This document shows positions 1-7,652 of a stretch of DNA of 64,000 bases, one piece after another; the first letter of the stretch is position 1; each line of letters begins with the position of its first letter. The notes beneath the pieces are model-generated. The model worked only from the letters and a program-made list of their open reading frames with translations, had not been told where the DNA came from and searched no databases. Made by a program: the position numbers and the translations under genes. The DNA comes from Pseudomonas chlororaphis (lineage in GTDB: Bacteria > Pseudomonadota > Gammaproteobacteria > Pseudomonadales > Pseudomonadaceae), in assembly GCA_001023535.1 (NCBI GenBank), contig CP011020.1, forward strand, positions 5,714,509 to 5,778,508, in the 5' to 3' direction.

Positions 1-814
1 CTTCGCCGGTCGCCACTTCGTCGATGGCCAGTTGCGGACGGTAGTTGGAGACGAAGTTCTTGAACAGCTCATGGGTGATGTCCAGGTCTTCCTGGAACTT
101 CTCCCGACCCTTCTCGGTGTTTTCGCCGAACACCGTCAAGGTGCGCTTGTATTCGCCAGCGGTCAGCACCTCGAAATCGATGTCATGTTTCTTCAGCAGG
201 CGGTTGACGTTGGGCAACTGGGCGACGACGCCGATGGACCCCAGGATGGCGAAAGGCGCGCTGATGATCTTCTCGCCGATGCAGGCCATCATGTAGCCGC
301 CGCTGGCCGCCACCTTATCGATGCAGACTGTCAACGGCACGCCGGCCTGACGGATCCGCGCCAGTTGCGACGAGGCCAGGCCGTAGCTGTGGACCATGCC
401 ACCGCCGCTTTCCAGCCGCAGCACCACTTCGTCCTTCGGCGTGGCCAGGGTCAGCAGCGCGGTGATTTCATGGCGCAGGCTCTCGGTGGCCGACGCCTTG
501 ATGTCGCCGTCGAAATCCAGCACGAACACCCGGGACTTGGGCGCCGGCTTGGCCTTCTGCTTTTTCTGCGCTTTTTCAGTCTTGCCTTCGGTCTTGCGCA
601 GGGCCTTTAGCTGGTCCTTGTCCAGCAGCGTCTGTTCCAGGCGCTCGCGCAGCCCCTTGTAGAAATCGTTGAGCTTGCTCACCTGCAACTGGCCAACCGA
701 CTTGCGCCGCCCCTTGCTGCGCAGCGCCGCAAAACTGGCCAGCACCACCAGGATGGCGATCACCAGCGTCACGGTCTTGGCCAGGAACCCGGCGTACTCG
801 ATGAAAAACTCCAC
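1..814 (-). CDS. sohB: Inner-membrane S49 peptidase SohB (3' end outside window)
   Basis: The first about 271 residues of a SohB-type S49 serine protease are visible; the C-terminus lies beyond the window edge. One hydrophobic helix covers roughly residues 3-25, then comes a Lys/Arg-rich stretch (about 30-75), then the S49 core with a VFVLDFDGDI strand, an LRLESGGGMV segment and the nucleophile-serine motif AASGGYMMA. The family is anchored in the inner membrane and degrades membrane or signal peptides. The start is a GTG at 814, chosen because AAGGAG lies just upstream and translation begins VEFFIEYAGF as in SohB. The gene is divergent from the histidine phosphatase gene, with about 225 bp between them. 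Family assignment is secure; the substrate is not known. Confidence 0.93.
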   Translation of the reverse strand, partial: MEFFIEYAGFLAKTVTLVIAILVVLASFAALRSKGRRKSVGQLQVSKLNDFYKGLRERLEQTLLDKDQLKALRKTEGKTEKAQKKQKAKPAPKSRVFVLDFDGDIKASATESLRHEITALLTLATPKDEVVLRLESGGGMVHSYGLASSQLARIRQAGVPLTVCIDKVAASGGYMMACIGEKIISAPFAILGSIGVVAQLPNVNRLLKKHDIDFEVLTAGEYKRTLTVFGENTEKGREKFQEDLDITHELFKNFVSNYRPQLAIDEVATGE

Positions 815-1040
815 AGCGACTCCTTAAATGCAATGCGCCACTGAACGCAGGCGCGTAACGCCTCCAGCATACCCATGCGCCTGCGCCGCGGCCAGCCAAG
901 AAACCTATGGTTACCTTCGTCCGAGCGAGGCCGAACAAGGCTCCAACGGACATTTCAAACAAGCGTATGTTTTTTCATTGACAGCTCACCGTCATCCTCA
1001 TAACCTCGCCAAACCTTCAACGTACCGGGATGACGCGGAC

Positions 1041-1751
1041 GTGGGCAGCATCTATCTGATTCGACATGGCCAGGCCTCCTTCGGTGCGGACGACTACGAT
1101 GTCCTTTCGCCCAACGGTGTGCGCCAAGCCCAAGTGCTGGGTAATCACCTGGCAGAACTGGGTGTCGTGTTCGATCGCTGCCTCTCGGGAGACCTGCGTC
1201 GCCAGCAGGACACCGCCTCCGGTGCCCTGGGCCAGATGAGCGCCGCCGGGCTGCCGGTTCCCGTGCTGGAAATCGACGCAGCCTTCAACGAATTCGACGC
1301 CGATGCGGTCATCCGCGCGCTGTTGCCGAACATGCTCACACAGGAGCCCGAGGCGCTGGATGTCCTGCGCAACGCCGCGCAGAACCGTGCCGAGTTCCAA
1401 CGCATCTTCGCGCTGATCATCGAACGCTGGCTCGAAGGGCGATATGACCCGCCCGGCCTGGAAAGCTGGCTGGGTTTCGTCGAGCGGGTCCAGGGCGGCC
1501 TGCAGCGGATCCTCGAACAGGCCGACAACCGCCAGAAAATCGCCGTGTTCACGTCCGGCGGCACCATCACCGCCCTGCTCCACCTGATCACCCGGATTCC
1601 CGCCCGACAGGCCTTCGAACTGAATTGGCAAATCGTCAACACCTCGCTCAACCAGCTTAAATTCAGGGGGCGCGAGGTGGCCCTGGCGTCCTTCAACAGT
1701 CACGCCCACCTGCAACTGCTGAAGGCCCCGGACCTCATCACCTTCCGCTGA
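1041..1751 (+). CDS. Histidine phosphatase (phosphoglycerate-mutase-like) family protein
   Basis: A 236-aa protein starting GSIYLIRHGQASFG, which carries the RHG signature; the His at residue 9 is the expected phospho-acceptor. A second conserved segment with E-F (NEFDADAV) and a late GG (SGGTITALLH) fit the branch-1 histidine phosphatase fold. The GTG at 1041 is preferred over an in-frame ATG 71 codons upstream because the extra residues do not resemble the family and the catalytic motif belongs at the N-terminus. The Shine-Dalgarno sequence is weak. The SCP2 gene follows 51 bp downstream on the same strand. The substrate cannot be inferred; members range from mutases to phosphopeptide or small-molecule phosphatases. 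Confidence 0.85.
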   Translation: MGSIYLIRHGQASFGADDYDVLSPNGVRQAQVLGNHLAELGVVFDRCLSGDLRRQQDTASGALGQMSAAGLPVPVLEIDAAFNEFDADAVIRALLPNMLTQEPEALDVLRNAAQNRAEFQRIFALIIERWLEGRYDPPGLESWLGFVERVQGGLQRILEQADNRQKIAVFTSGGTITALLHLITRIPARQAFELNWQIVNTSLNQLKFRGREVALASFNSHAHLQLLKAPDLITFR

Positions 1752-1802
1752 GGCCGAATTACCCAAGACCCTTGCTGTACAACCCAAATAAGGATCGACA
1801 CC

Positions 1803-2117
1803 ATGACCTCCGTAGCCGACGCCGTACAAGCCATGAAAGCCAAGTTCAACCCAGCCGCCGCTGCCGGCCTGGACCTGGTCTTCGGTTTCCGCATTGACGA
1901 TGACAAGCACTTCTCGCTGATCGTCAAGGACAGCACCTGCGAGCTGCAGGAAGGTGAGAACCCGGACGCCCAGGTGACCCTGGTGATGGACGGCGAAACC
2001 CTGGAAGGCATCGTCGACGGCAGCACCGATGGCATGCAAGCGTTCATGGCCGGCAAGCTGCGCGCCGAAGGCGACATGATGCTGGCGATGAAACTGTCCG
2101 AGCTGTTCCCAGGCTAA
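1803..2117 (+). CDS. SCP2 sterol-transfer-domain protein
   Basis: A 104-aa single-domain protein of the SCP-2 fold, about the usual size for bacterial stand-alone members. Visible hallmarks are an N-terminal helix, DLVFGFRIDDDKHFSLIVKD, a DAQVTLVMDGETLEGIVDG strand pair, and the closing GKLRAEGDMMLAMKLSELF segment. The domain binds hydrophobic ligands such as acyl-CoA. A clear AAGGA Shine-Dalgarno precedes the ATG. It probably forms a transcription unit with the upstream phosphatase gene and is followed by a strong hairpin terminator. The ligand is unknown. Confidence 0.88.
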   Translation: MTSVADAVQAMKAKFNPAAAAGLDLVFGFRIDDDKHFSLIVKDSTCELQEGENPDAQVTLVMDGETLEGIVDGSTDGMQAFMAGKLRAEGDMMLAMKLSELFPG

Positions 2118-2155
2118 GACCAGGCCCGCGCGCAACACGCGCCTGCTGCCTGCAA

Positions 2156-2190
2156 ACGAATCCCGCCCCCATGGCGGGATTCGTGTTTCT
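2156..2190 (+). terminator. Rho-independent terminator after the SCP2 gene
   Basis: Perfect 12-bp inverted repeat (ACGAATCCCGCC at 2156-2167 and its complement at 2173-2184) with a 5-nt loop, followed by a short T-rich tail. It sits 40 bp after the SCP2 stop codon. Confidence 0.8.
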
Positions 2191-2334
2191 GCGCGCCCCT
2201 CAACGCCTCTCGGCGCACGCAACCTTGACCCCTGTCAGCTTCGCCCCCTCCTTCAACCGCTAACGTAGCGCCTCCATCAGCCAGGGACGGCTCATCGGGA
2301 GCCTGTGCCTGCATCTCTCAAGGAAGGGAATTTC

Positions 2335-4053
2335 ATGTCTGCACTGAAGATCATTCTGCTGTCGACCGCGTTCAATGGCCTGACCCAGCGCGTCTGGCTG
2401 GACCTGCGCGAAGCCGGCTATCGCCCCAGCGTCGTACTGTTCACCGACCCGGACTCGGTCTGCCAGCAAATCGAAGACAGCGGCGCCGACCTGGTGATCT
2501 GCCCGTTTCTCAAGGACCGCGTTCCCCAACGACTGTGGCGCAATCCGCGGCGGCCGGTGGTGATCATTCACCCCGGCATTGTCGGTGACCGCGGCGCCAG
2601 TGCCCTGGACTGGGCCCTCATGCGCCAACCCGAGCGCTGGGGCGTCACGGCGCTGCAGGCCGTCGAGGAGATGGACGCCGGACCGGTCTGGGCCACGTGC
2701 GAATTCCACCTGCCCGAAGGCCTGCGCAAATCCGAGCTGTATAACGGCCCGGTCAGCGATGCCGCGATCCAGTGTGTCCGCGAGGTCGTGCAGAAATACC
2801 TCAACGGTTTCACCCCGGTGCCATTGGACTACAGCCGCCGTGAAGTTGTCGGACGCCTGCAACCGAACATGACCCAGGACGATCGCACCTTCAGCTGGCA
2901 CGACAACAGCGCGTTCATCAAGCGTTGCATCGACGCCGCCGACGGCCAGCCGGGCGTGCTGGCAAGCCTGGCCGGCGGCCAGTTTTATGTGTACGACGCG
3001 CACCTGGATGTACGCCGCGGCGTGCCCGGAAACCTGTTGGCCGTGCGTGACGACGCAGTGCTGGTGGCGACAGGCGATGCCAGCCTGTGGATCGGATCCC
3101 TGCGCCTCAAGCCGCAGTCCGGCGAACAGACGTTCAAACGGCCAGCGCGCCATGTGCTGGCCCAACGGCTCGCGGGCGTTCCGGTACTCGACGGCTCACT
3201 GGCCCGGCAGCCGTTCAGCGACGAGCCTTACCAACCCATCCGTTACCGTGAATGCGGCCACGTGGGCGAACTGACATTCGAGTGCTACAACGGTGCGATG
3301 AGCACCGAGCAATGCCAGCGCCTTGTGGCGGCGTTGCGCTGGGCCAAGACGCGGGATACCGAGGTGTTGCTGATTCGCGGTGGCCGCGGCAGCTTCTGCA
3401 ACGGTGTGCACCTGAACGTGATTCAAGCCGCCGCCGACCCCGGCCTGGAAGCCTGGGCCAACATCCAGGCCATCGACGACGTCTGCCTTGAACTGTTCAG
3501 CGCCCGGCAACTGGTGGTCAGCGGTTTGACCGGCAATGCCGGGGCCGGCGGCGTGATGCTGGCCCTGGCGGCGGATATCGTGCTGGCGCGGCGCGACATC
3601 GTGCTCAACCCCCACTACGCGACCATGGGCCTGTACGGCTCCGAATACTGGACCTACAGCCTGCCTCGGGCCGTTGGCCCGGACAGGGCCTACGCACTCA
3701 CCCAGGACTGCCTGCCCGTCAGTGCCACCCAGGCCTTGCGCTACGGCATGGTCCAGGAGATCGGCCCGCGCTGTCCCGACGAGTTCGGCCTATGGCTGCT
3801 GCAACGGGCCAACAGCGCCCTGCTCGATCCGGCCTACGAAAGCCTGCGGGTCCGCAAGGCCGAGCGAAGCCTGTCGGCGATCCAGGCCTGCCGCGACGGC
3901 GAGCTGGCACAGATGCGTCGCGACATGGTGGACAACCGCCACGGCTTTGCCGAGAAGTGCCATCGTTTTGTGTTCAAGCACCGCGCCTGCCGCACGCCGC
4001 AACGCCTGGTGGCGCCCTGGGCGCGAGCCGAACGGGTCCAACCCGTCCAATGA
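2335..4053 (+). CDS. HypX-like protein: formyltransferase domain fused to an enoyl-CoA hydratase domain
   Basis: A 572-aa two-domain protein. Residues about 1-280 form a formyl-THF-hydrolase/transferase module with IIHPGIVGDRG (His79) and VEEMDAGPVWATCEF (Asp114), matching the H-P-G...G-D-R-G and D-x-G-P motifs of the family. The Asn of the usual N-x-H-P motif reads Ile. Residues about 300-570 form a crotonase module with GRGSFCNGVHLNVI and GNAGAGGVMLALAADIV oxyanion-hole segments. This order is that of HypX/HoxX, which in hydrogenase-bearing bacteria makes CO from formyl-THF for the NiFe active site. No hydrogenase or hyp genes occur in this window, so the role here is open. AGGAAGGG precedes the ATG; ten in-frame codons upstream are excluded for that reason. 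A LysR gene follows 63 bp downstream. Confidence 0.85.
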   Translation: MSALKIILLSTAFNGLTQRVWLDLREAGYRPSVVLFTDPDSVCQQIEDSGADLVICPFLKDRVPQRLWRNPRRPVVIIHPGIVGDRGASALDWALMRQPERWGVTALQAVEEMDAGPVWATCEFHLPEGLRKSELYNGPVSDAAIQCVREVVQKYLNGFTPVPLDYSRREVVGRLQPNMTQDDRTFSWHDNSAFIKRCIDAADGQPGVLASLAGGQFYVYDAHLDVRRGVPGNLLAVRDDAVLVATGDASLWIGSLRLKPQSGEQTFKRPARHVLAQRLAGVPVLDGSLARQPFSDEPYQPIRYRECGHVGELTFECYNGAMSTEQCQRLVAALRWAKTRDTEVLLIRGGRGSFCNGVHLNVIQAAADPGLEAWANIQAIDDVCLELFSARQLVVSGLTGNAGAGGVMLALAADIVLARRDIVLNPHYATMGLYGSEYWTYSLPRAVGPDRAYALTQDCLPVSATQALRYGMVQEIGPRCPDEFGLWLLQRANSALLDPAYESLRVRKAERSLSAIQACRDGELAQMRRDMVDNRHGFAEKCHRFVFKHRACRTPQRLVAPWARAERVQPVQ

Positions 4054-4116
4054 TTCGCGGTATCGGGCAAGCGTGGCAGCTCTTACAATGCCCGCTTCCC
4101 CTGTACCGGCCTGAAC

Positions 4117-4980
4117 ATGGACATCGACCTCGCCCGCACTTTCCTGGAAATTGTCCGCCACGGCAGCCTCGCTGCCGCGGCTGAGAAACTGCACGTCACC
4201 CAGACGGCAATCACCGCCCGGGTGCAGAAACTCGAAAGCCAGCTCGGTTGCGCGCTGTTCGTGCGCAATCGCGCCGGCGCGCGGCTGACCGCCGACGGCG
4301 AAGCGTTCGTGGTCTACGCCAACCAGCTCGTGCAAACCTGGGAAGCGGCCCGGCGAGACCTGCCCTTGCCCGAAGGCTATCGCAACGTCCTGCACCTGGG
4401 TGGCGAGGTCAGTCTGTGCAACCCGTTGATGCTCGCCTGGGCCGGTGCATTGCGCCAGAAGATCCCCGGACATGCCCTGCGCATGGACATCCGCGATGGC
4501 GAGAAGCTGCTGCAACAGCTGGAGCTGGGCCTGTTGGACGCGGCGGTGGTGTACCAGCCCGAATACTGGCCACGGTTGCAGGTGGAGCAACTGCTGGAAG
4601 AAAAACTGATCATGGTGCGTTTGGCGGCACGCCCCGAGCCCTATGTCTACATCGATTGGTGCGCCGACTTCCGCCGCCAGCACGACACGGCGCTCCCCGA
4701 CAAAGCCAAGGCTGCCGTGACCTTCAACCTCGGCCCCCTGGCCTTGCAGTACATCCTGGAGCATGGTGGCAGCGCTTACTTCCGCACCCGGGTCGTGCAG
4801 AGTTACCTGGACAGCGGCATCCTGGAACGGGTGCCCAAAGCGCCTGAATTCAATTACCCGACTTACCTCGTCTATTCCCGGGACAGGGATTCAGCCGCGT
4901 TGCAACAGGCGTTCGAGGTGCTGCGAGAAATTGTCAGGGCCGGCAGCGATTGGTCGCAGCGTTGGGATCCGCTGAGCTGA
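4117..4980 (+). CDS. LysR-family transcriptional regulator
   Basis: A 287-aa protein with the LysR winged HTH at residues 1-60 (MDIDLARTFLEIVRHGSLAAAAEKLHVTQTAITARVQKLE) and an effector-binding domain after residue 90. The start ATG at 4117 gives the canonical N-terminus; the Shine-Dalgarno is poor. Length and architecture are normal. It lies downstream of, and co-directional with, the HypX-like gene, an arrangement that suggests co-transcription. LysR proteins usually act on a neighbouring promoter, but no divergent target is visible here. Effector unknown. Confidence 0.9.
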   Translation: MDIDLARTFLEIVRHGSLAAAAEKLHVTQTAITARVQKLESQLGCALFVRNRAGARLTADGEAFVVYANQLVQTWEAARRDLPLPEGYRNVLHLGGEVSLCNPLMLAWAGALRQKIPGHALRMDIRDGEKLLQQLELGLLDAAVVYQPEYWPRLQVEQLLEEKLIMVRLAARPEPYVYIDWCADFRRQHDTALPDKAKAAVTFNLGPLALQYILEHGGSAYFRTRVVQSYLDSGILERVPKAPEFNYPTYLVYSRDRDSAALQQAFEVLREIVRAGSDWSQRWDPLS

Positions 4981-5003
4981 AGGGGTTGTGTGGGGGGCCG
5001 CTC

Positions 5004-5036
5004 CGCAGCCCAGCGGGAGCAAGCTCCCTCGCCACG
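5004..5036. repeat. Single REP element
   Basis: GCAGCCCAGCGGGAGCAAGC followed by TCCCTCGCCAC. This is the same palindromic family as the copies near 11.7, 27.5, 30.9 and 35.5 kb, here as a single half. Confidence 0.75.
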
Positions 5037-5068
5037 ACGGTTCGGGCGGCAGACCGCTCCAATAGGAG

Positions 5069-5095
5069 GGCCCCTGCAAACGCAGGGGCCTTCGG
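5069..5095. terminator. Hairpin between the LysR and DUF465 genes
   Basis: Perfect 9-bp stem (GGCCCCTGC at 5069-5077 and GCAGGGGCC at 5082-5090) with a 4-nt loop, between two convergent genes. There is no long T tract, so termination is plausible but not certain. Confidence 0.55.
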
Positions 5096-5104
5096 GGCCA
5101 TCCG

Positions 5105-5344
5105 TCACTGCATCTGCAAGTGCTCGGCGATCTCGTCCTTGATCAACAAGCGTTTTTTCTTGAGCGTCTCCAGGGCGTCATCGGACAGGGCTGGGGAAGA
5201 CGGCTTTTCGGCGTCGACCACCTCGGCATCAAGTTGGGAGTATTTGTGAAGTAACGAGTCGAGCCTTGGGTTCTCGCTGCGCTTTTGCTGGATGTGGTCT
5301 TTTGTGCAGTTGAGATCCTGGCACAAATCGTGAGACACCGGCAT
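5105..5344 (-). CDS. DUF465 / YdcH-family small protein
   Basis: A 79-aa helical, highly charged protein. It has LDSLLHKYSQLDAEV in the middle and ends LETLKKKRLLIKDEIAEHL, the DUF465 pattern of an LKKKRLxLKDEI-type C-terminal helix. The ATG at 5344 has a perfect AAGGAGGT Shine-Dalgarno, so longer upstream in-frame starts are rejected. The gene is divergent from the DUF4142 gene, sharing about 220 bp of upstream sequence. Family function is unknown. Confidence 0.85.
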   Translation of the reverse strand: MPVSHDLCQDLNCTKDHIQQKRSENPRLDSLLHKYSQLDAEVVDAEKPSSPALSDDALETLKKKRLLIKDEIAEHLQMQ

Positions 5345-5563
5345 GGAACACCTCCTTTTTGGTGGGTCGGTGGCAGACGCTTTTTGCGGCGCCCGTCGAT
5401 TATCAGGATGGCCTCCTCGACGGGGTTCTGTCGACCGCCTATCCGACCAGCGGTGACCGTTCGTCGTGCCGCTACGCTTTCCAGGCAAACCTTTATTCGC
5501 GCCCAGACCTCCATTGAACAGAGACGAAACAATCGTCCTATCACCCTCAACGGAGACTTACCT

Positions 5564-6085
5564 ATGGACGGATTTACCCTGCGTCAACTCGGCCTGGCCA
5601 TTGCCTTGAGCACCAGCATGGGCACTGCGTGGGCTGCCACTTCCAACGACTTCGTCGACAACGCGGCGGCCGGTGGTATCGCAGAAATCGAAACCAGCAA
5701 ACTGGCCCTGGAAAAAAGCGCCTCGGCGGACGTGAAAGAATTCGCCAACAAGATGATCACCGATCACACCAAGGCCAACCAGGAACTGATGGCCCTGGCG
5801 AAAAAACACGACATTGAAGTGCCGGATGAAACCACGCTGGTGAAAAAGGCCAAGGCCAAGATCCTCGACATGCGTGATGAATCCTTCGACGCGGCCTACG
5901 CCAACAACCAGGTGAAAGCCCACGAAGAAACCATCGCCCTGTTCAAGAAAGAAGCCGAGACCGTGACGGACGACAAAAAGGCCGGCAACACCGAACTCAA
6001 GGCATTTGCGCAGAAAATGCTGCCGGACCTGCAACACCATCTGGATGCCGCCAAGAAGCTCCAGGCGGCGCATCCTAGTAAGTAA
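5564..6085 (+). CDS. DUF4142-domain exported protein
   Basis: A 173-aa protein. A Sec signal peptide (hydrophobic LGLAIALSTSMGTAWA, cleavage after AWA) is followed by a ferritin-like four-helix DUF4142 domain: DFVDNAAAGGIAEIETSKLALEKSASADVKEFANKMITDH... This first helix pair is typical of the family, whose periplasmic members are often stress- or starvation-linked, with no proven activity. GGAG upstream supports the ATG at 5564. A perfect 15-bp hairpin follows the gene. Expected location is the periplasm. Confidence 0.88.
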   Translation: MDGFTLRQLGLAIALSTSMGTAWAATSNDFVDNAAAGGIAEIETSKLALEKSASADVKEFANKMITDHTKANQELMALAKKHDIEVPDETTLVKKAKAKILDMRDESFDAAYANNQVKAHEETIALFKKEAETVTDDKKAGNTELKAFAQKMLPDLQHHLDAAKKLQAAHPSK

Positions 6086-6117
6086 TACAAAGCCGGGCTT
6101 GCTCTCAGCAATGACCG

Positions 6118-6151
6118 CTAAGCCTTGCAGGCCTATGCCTGCAAGGCTTAG
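6118..6151. terminator. Perfect 15-bp hairpin after the DUF4142 gene
   Basis: CTAAGCCTTGCAGGC at 6118-6132 pairs exactly with 6137-6151 around a 4-nt loop. It marks the edge between normal GC-rich backbone and the AT-rich insert beginning near 6150. It lacks a T tract. Confidence 0.6.
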
Positions 6152-6283
6152 TGATTGGTTCACTTATGAAAGCCGGCTTTGCGCGAACATTCTGAATAGG
6201 GTTGGCGCCTCTAATATCCCCTCATCTTATCGCTTGAACATTATTCTACTCTAGCTGATACCTGCGTTCGCGTTATTACTTCA

Positions 6284-7207
6284 TCAAACAATAGGTGTGA
6301 CGCTGACAGCAGGGCTGAGAAAGTCGATATGATAGCCGCTTGACCCATCTCCGATAGCCAAATGCACACCGTCTATACCTTCGTTCAACTGCGAGTTCAT
6401 TTTGTAATCGATGAGTGGCTTTATTTCACTATTTACGCCAATTGCAAATTCGGTCAATCGAAGACCCCGAGCACCAGCAGCAACCGTCAATAATTCCATG
6501 TACTCCCTATTATCAACTCGCAAAGATTTAACTTCGTTATCAACAACAACCAATAAACCTCCCTTCTCAAAAATCTTATCGGATAGCAATCCAAGCCTCA
6601 TCCCGATATCTTTGGGAAGTATCGGATTAGGTTTTCTCAGCACAGTCAAAACCCCCGAAACCTCCAACACTCCATTAAAAGAGAATGGGCAAGCCTCCTC
6701 AGGATTCATATGGGCATAATGAACCTCGAAAAATTCCGCAACAGAATGGATAAAATAACCAGAGACATCTTCCGCGATCAATGCGTACGGCTCCGCTTTA
6801 GGAGATAGAGCCATCTGTCCAGTGGAGCCGTCGCCGGTCAACAAAAACAAATAATTGGAATTAAGCATATTCAAAACCACCCGCTGCCTTTTTAAAGCTT
6901 CCTGAAAATCACTATTCAGAAGCAAACTCAAACTGTAATTTGCGCAGTGCAACGAGGGTTCGAAGACCTGAGTGGCGCAGAAAACGCTTCTCTTTTTCTG
7001 CGTAGACTGGGCAAGTGCCAACGTAAGCTTAGCGGCGCTATTACTAAAGGAGAAAATCACACTATTGAGAGGAAGCTGCTTCACTTCGTTTATATCCGCA
7101 GCGTTCAGCCCTCGCTGCGAGCATTCATCAAGAAAAGGTATTGAATCTGCGAGAACCCAGAACTCTTCATCGCCAAAAAGACTAGGAATACTTATTGTGG
7201 TTGACAT
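6284..7207 (-). CDS. Uncharacterised protein with an M29-aminopeptidase/NicX-like C-terminal metal signature
   Basis: A 307-aa cytoplasmic-looking protein with no signal or membrane segment. The family was not recognised by name. Its C-terminal fifth reads LTEFAIGVN (Glu253), then DGVHLAIGDG (His282), then GYHIDF (His293-x-Asp295). The same order of E, G-x-H-x-A-x-G and H-x-D occurs at the metal site of M29 aminopeptidases and of the Fe(II) enzyme NicX. A metallopeptidase or non-heme iron enzyme role is therefore inferred from motifs only. The ATG at 7207 has AAGGA eight bases upstream; a longer in-frame reading from 7243 would start inside the upstream hairpin. It is the second gene after the 33-aa peptide gene and is clearly richer in A+T than the flanking backbone, suggesting acquisition by transfer. 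Confidence 0.75.
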   Translation of the reverse strand: MSTTISIPSLFGDEEFWVLADSIPFLDECSQRGLNAADINEVKQLPLNSVIFSFSNSAAKLTLALAQSTQKKRSVFCATQVFEPSLHCANYSLSLLLNSDFQEALKRQRVVLNMLNSNYLFLLTGDGSTGQMALSPKAEPYALIAEDVSGYFIHSVAEFFEVHYAHMNPEEACPFSFNGVLEVSGVLTVLRKPNPILPKDIGMRLGLLSDKIFEKGGLLVVVDNEVKSLRVDNREYMELLTVAAGARGLRLTEFAIGVNSEIKPLIDYKMNSQLNEGIDGVHLAIGDGSSGYHIDFLSPAVSVTPIV

Positions 7208-7227
7208 AAAAAATTTCCTTTTATAAA

Positions 7228-7251
7228 AGGGTGGCCTGTCCATGCCACCCT
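7228..7251 (-). terminator. Terminator-like hairpin between the peptide gene and the downstream gene
   Basis: On the minus strand an 8-bp perfect stem (AGGGTGGC / GCCACCCT) with an 8-nt loop is followed at once by TTTTATAAAAGG. It lies 15 bp after the peptide stop codon and 20 bp before the next start codon. Such a leaky terminator would give more transcript of the peptide than of the enzyme, as is common for precursor-peptide genes. Confidence 0.65.
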
Positions 7252-7266
7252 CTCAGTCAGTAGCAA

Positions 7267-7368
7267 TCAATCATCTATATAGGCCCAAGCCAGCGGTGCC
7301 CATCCAAAATTTTCAGGACCCGAAGTAATCCTGTTCAATTTTTCCTGATTAATTTTCTGCTTTTTCAT
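7267..7368 (-). CDS. 33-residue putative precursor peptide
   Basis: Read on the minus strand, the frame runs from an ATG (complement at 7366-7368) to TGA (7267-7269). It starts MKKQKINQEKLNRI and ends GWAPLAWAYIDD. AGAGGA lies about seven bases upstream of the ATG. The N-terminal half is Lys/Gln/Asn-rich and helical (leader-like). A Gly-Pro near residue 17 separates it from an aromatic-rich tail with two Trp, one Tyr, one Phe and a terminal Asp-Asp. There is no signal peptide. It leads an operon with the 307-aa protein and is divergent from a PheS-like ligase. This fits a ribosomally made, modified peptide, but modification is inferred, not shown. Confidence 0.7.
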   Translation of the reverse strand: MKKQKINQEKLNRITSGPENFGWAPLAWAYIDD

Positions 7369-7652
7369 ATTTAATCCTCTTTTTTATTGGGCTCCCCTGC
7401 AGCGCAAAGGAGTAATTCATTAATTCAAATTTATTTTGTTTTTGGAATGCCTTTCCCAAATCTTTTTAGAATCAATAATTCTAATTTTACTGAACGAAAG
7501 ACATAAACAGATATTTATGTAGGAACCATCTGTAATCATCTTCTGAAAATTCAAAAAATTACCTTCTTTTATTGTTTGACTGAGCTAAGGTTGATAGTTT
7601 TTTTACTGGCTACCCAAGCTTAATCAAACAATTCGAAAGGAGGACATTACTA
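7369..7652. promoter_or_regulatory. AT-rich divergent promoter region with a palindromic operator candidate
   Basis: This 284-bp stretch separates the peptide operon (minus) from the PheS-like gene (plus) and must hold both promoters. It is strikingly AT-rich: 17 of 60 bases are G or C in 7441-7500. A perfect 7-bp-arm inverted repeat, TTAGAATCAATAATTCTAA, lies at 7466-7484 and could bind a regulator of both units. A TTGACT hexamer at 7576-7581 is a possible -35 box without a clear -10. A tiny open frame starting at an ATG near 7448 has no ribosome site. Confidence 0.5.

Noticed and set aside
7448..7507. Tiny plus-strand frame starting MPFPNLFRINN between the divergent units
   Set aside because: No ribosome site (GGA directly abuts the ATG), only 19 codons, and it overlaps the operator-like palindrome.
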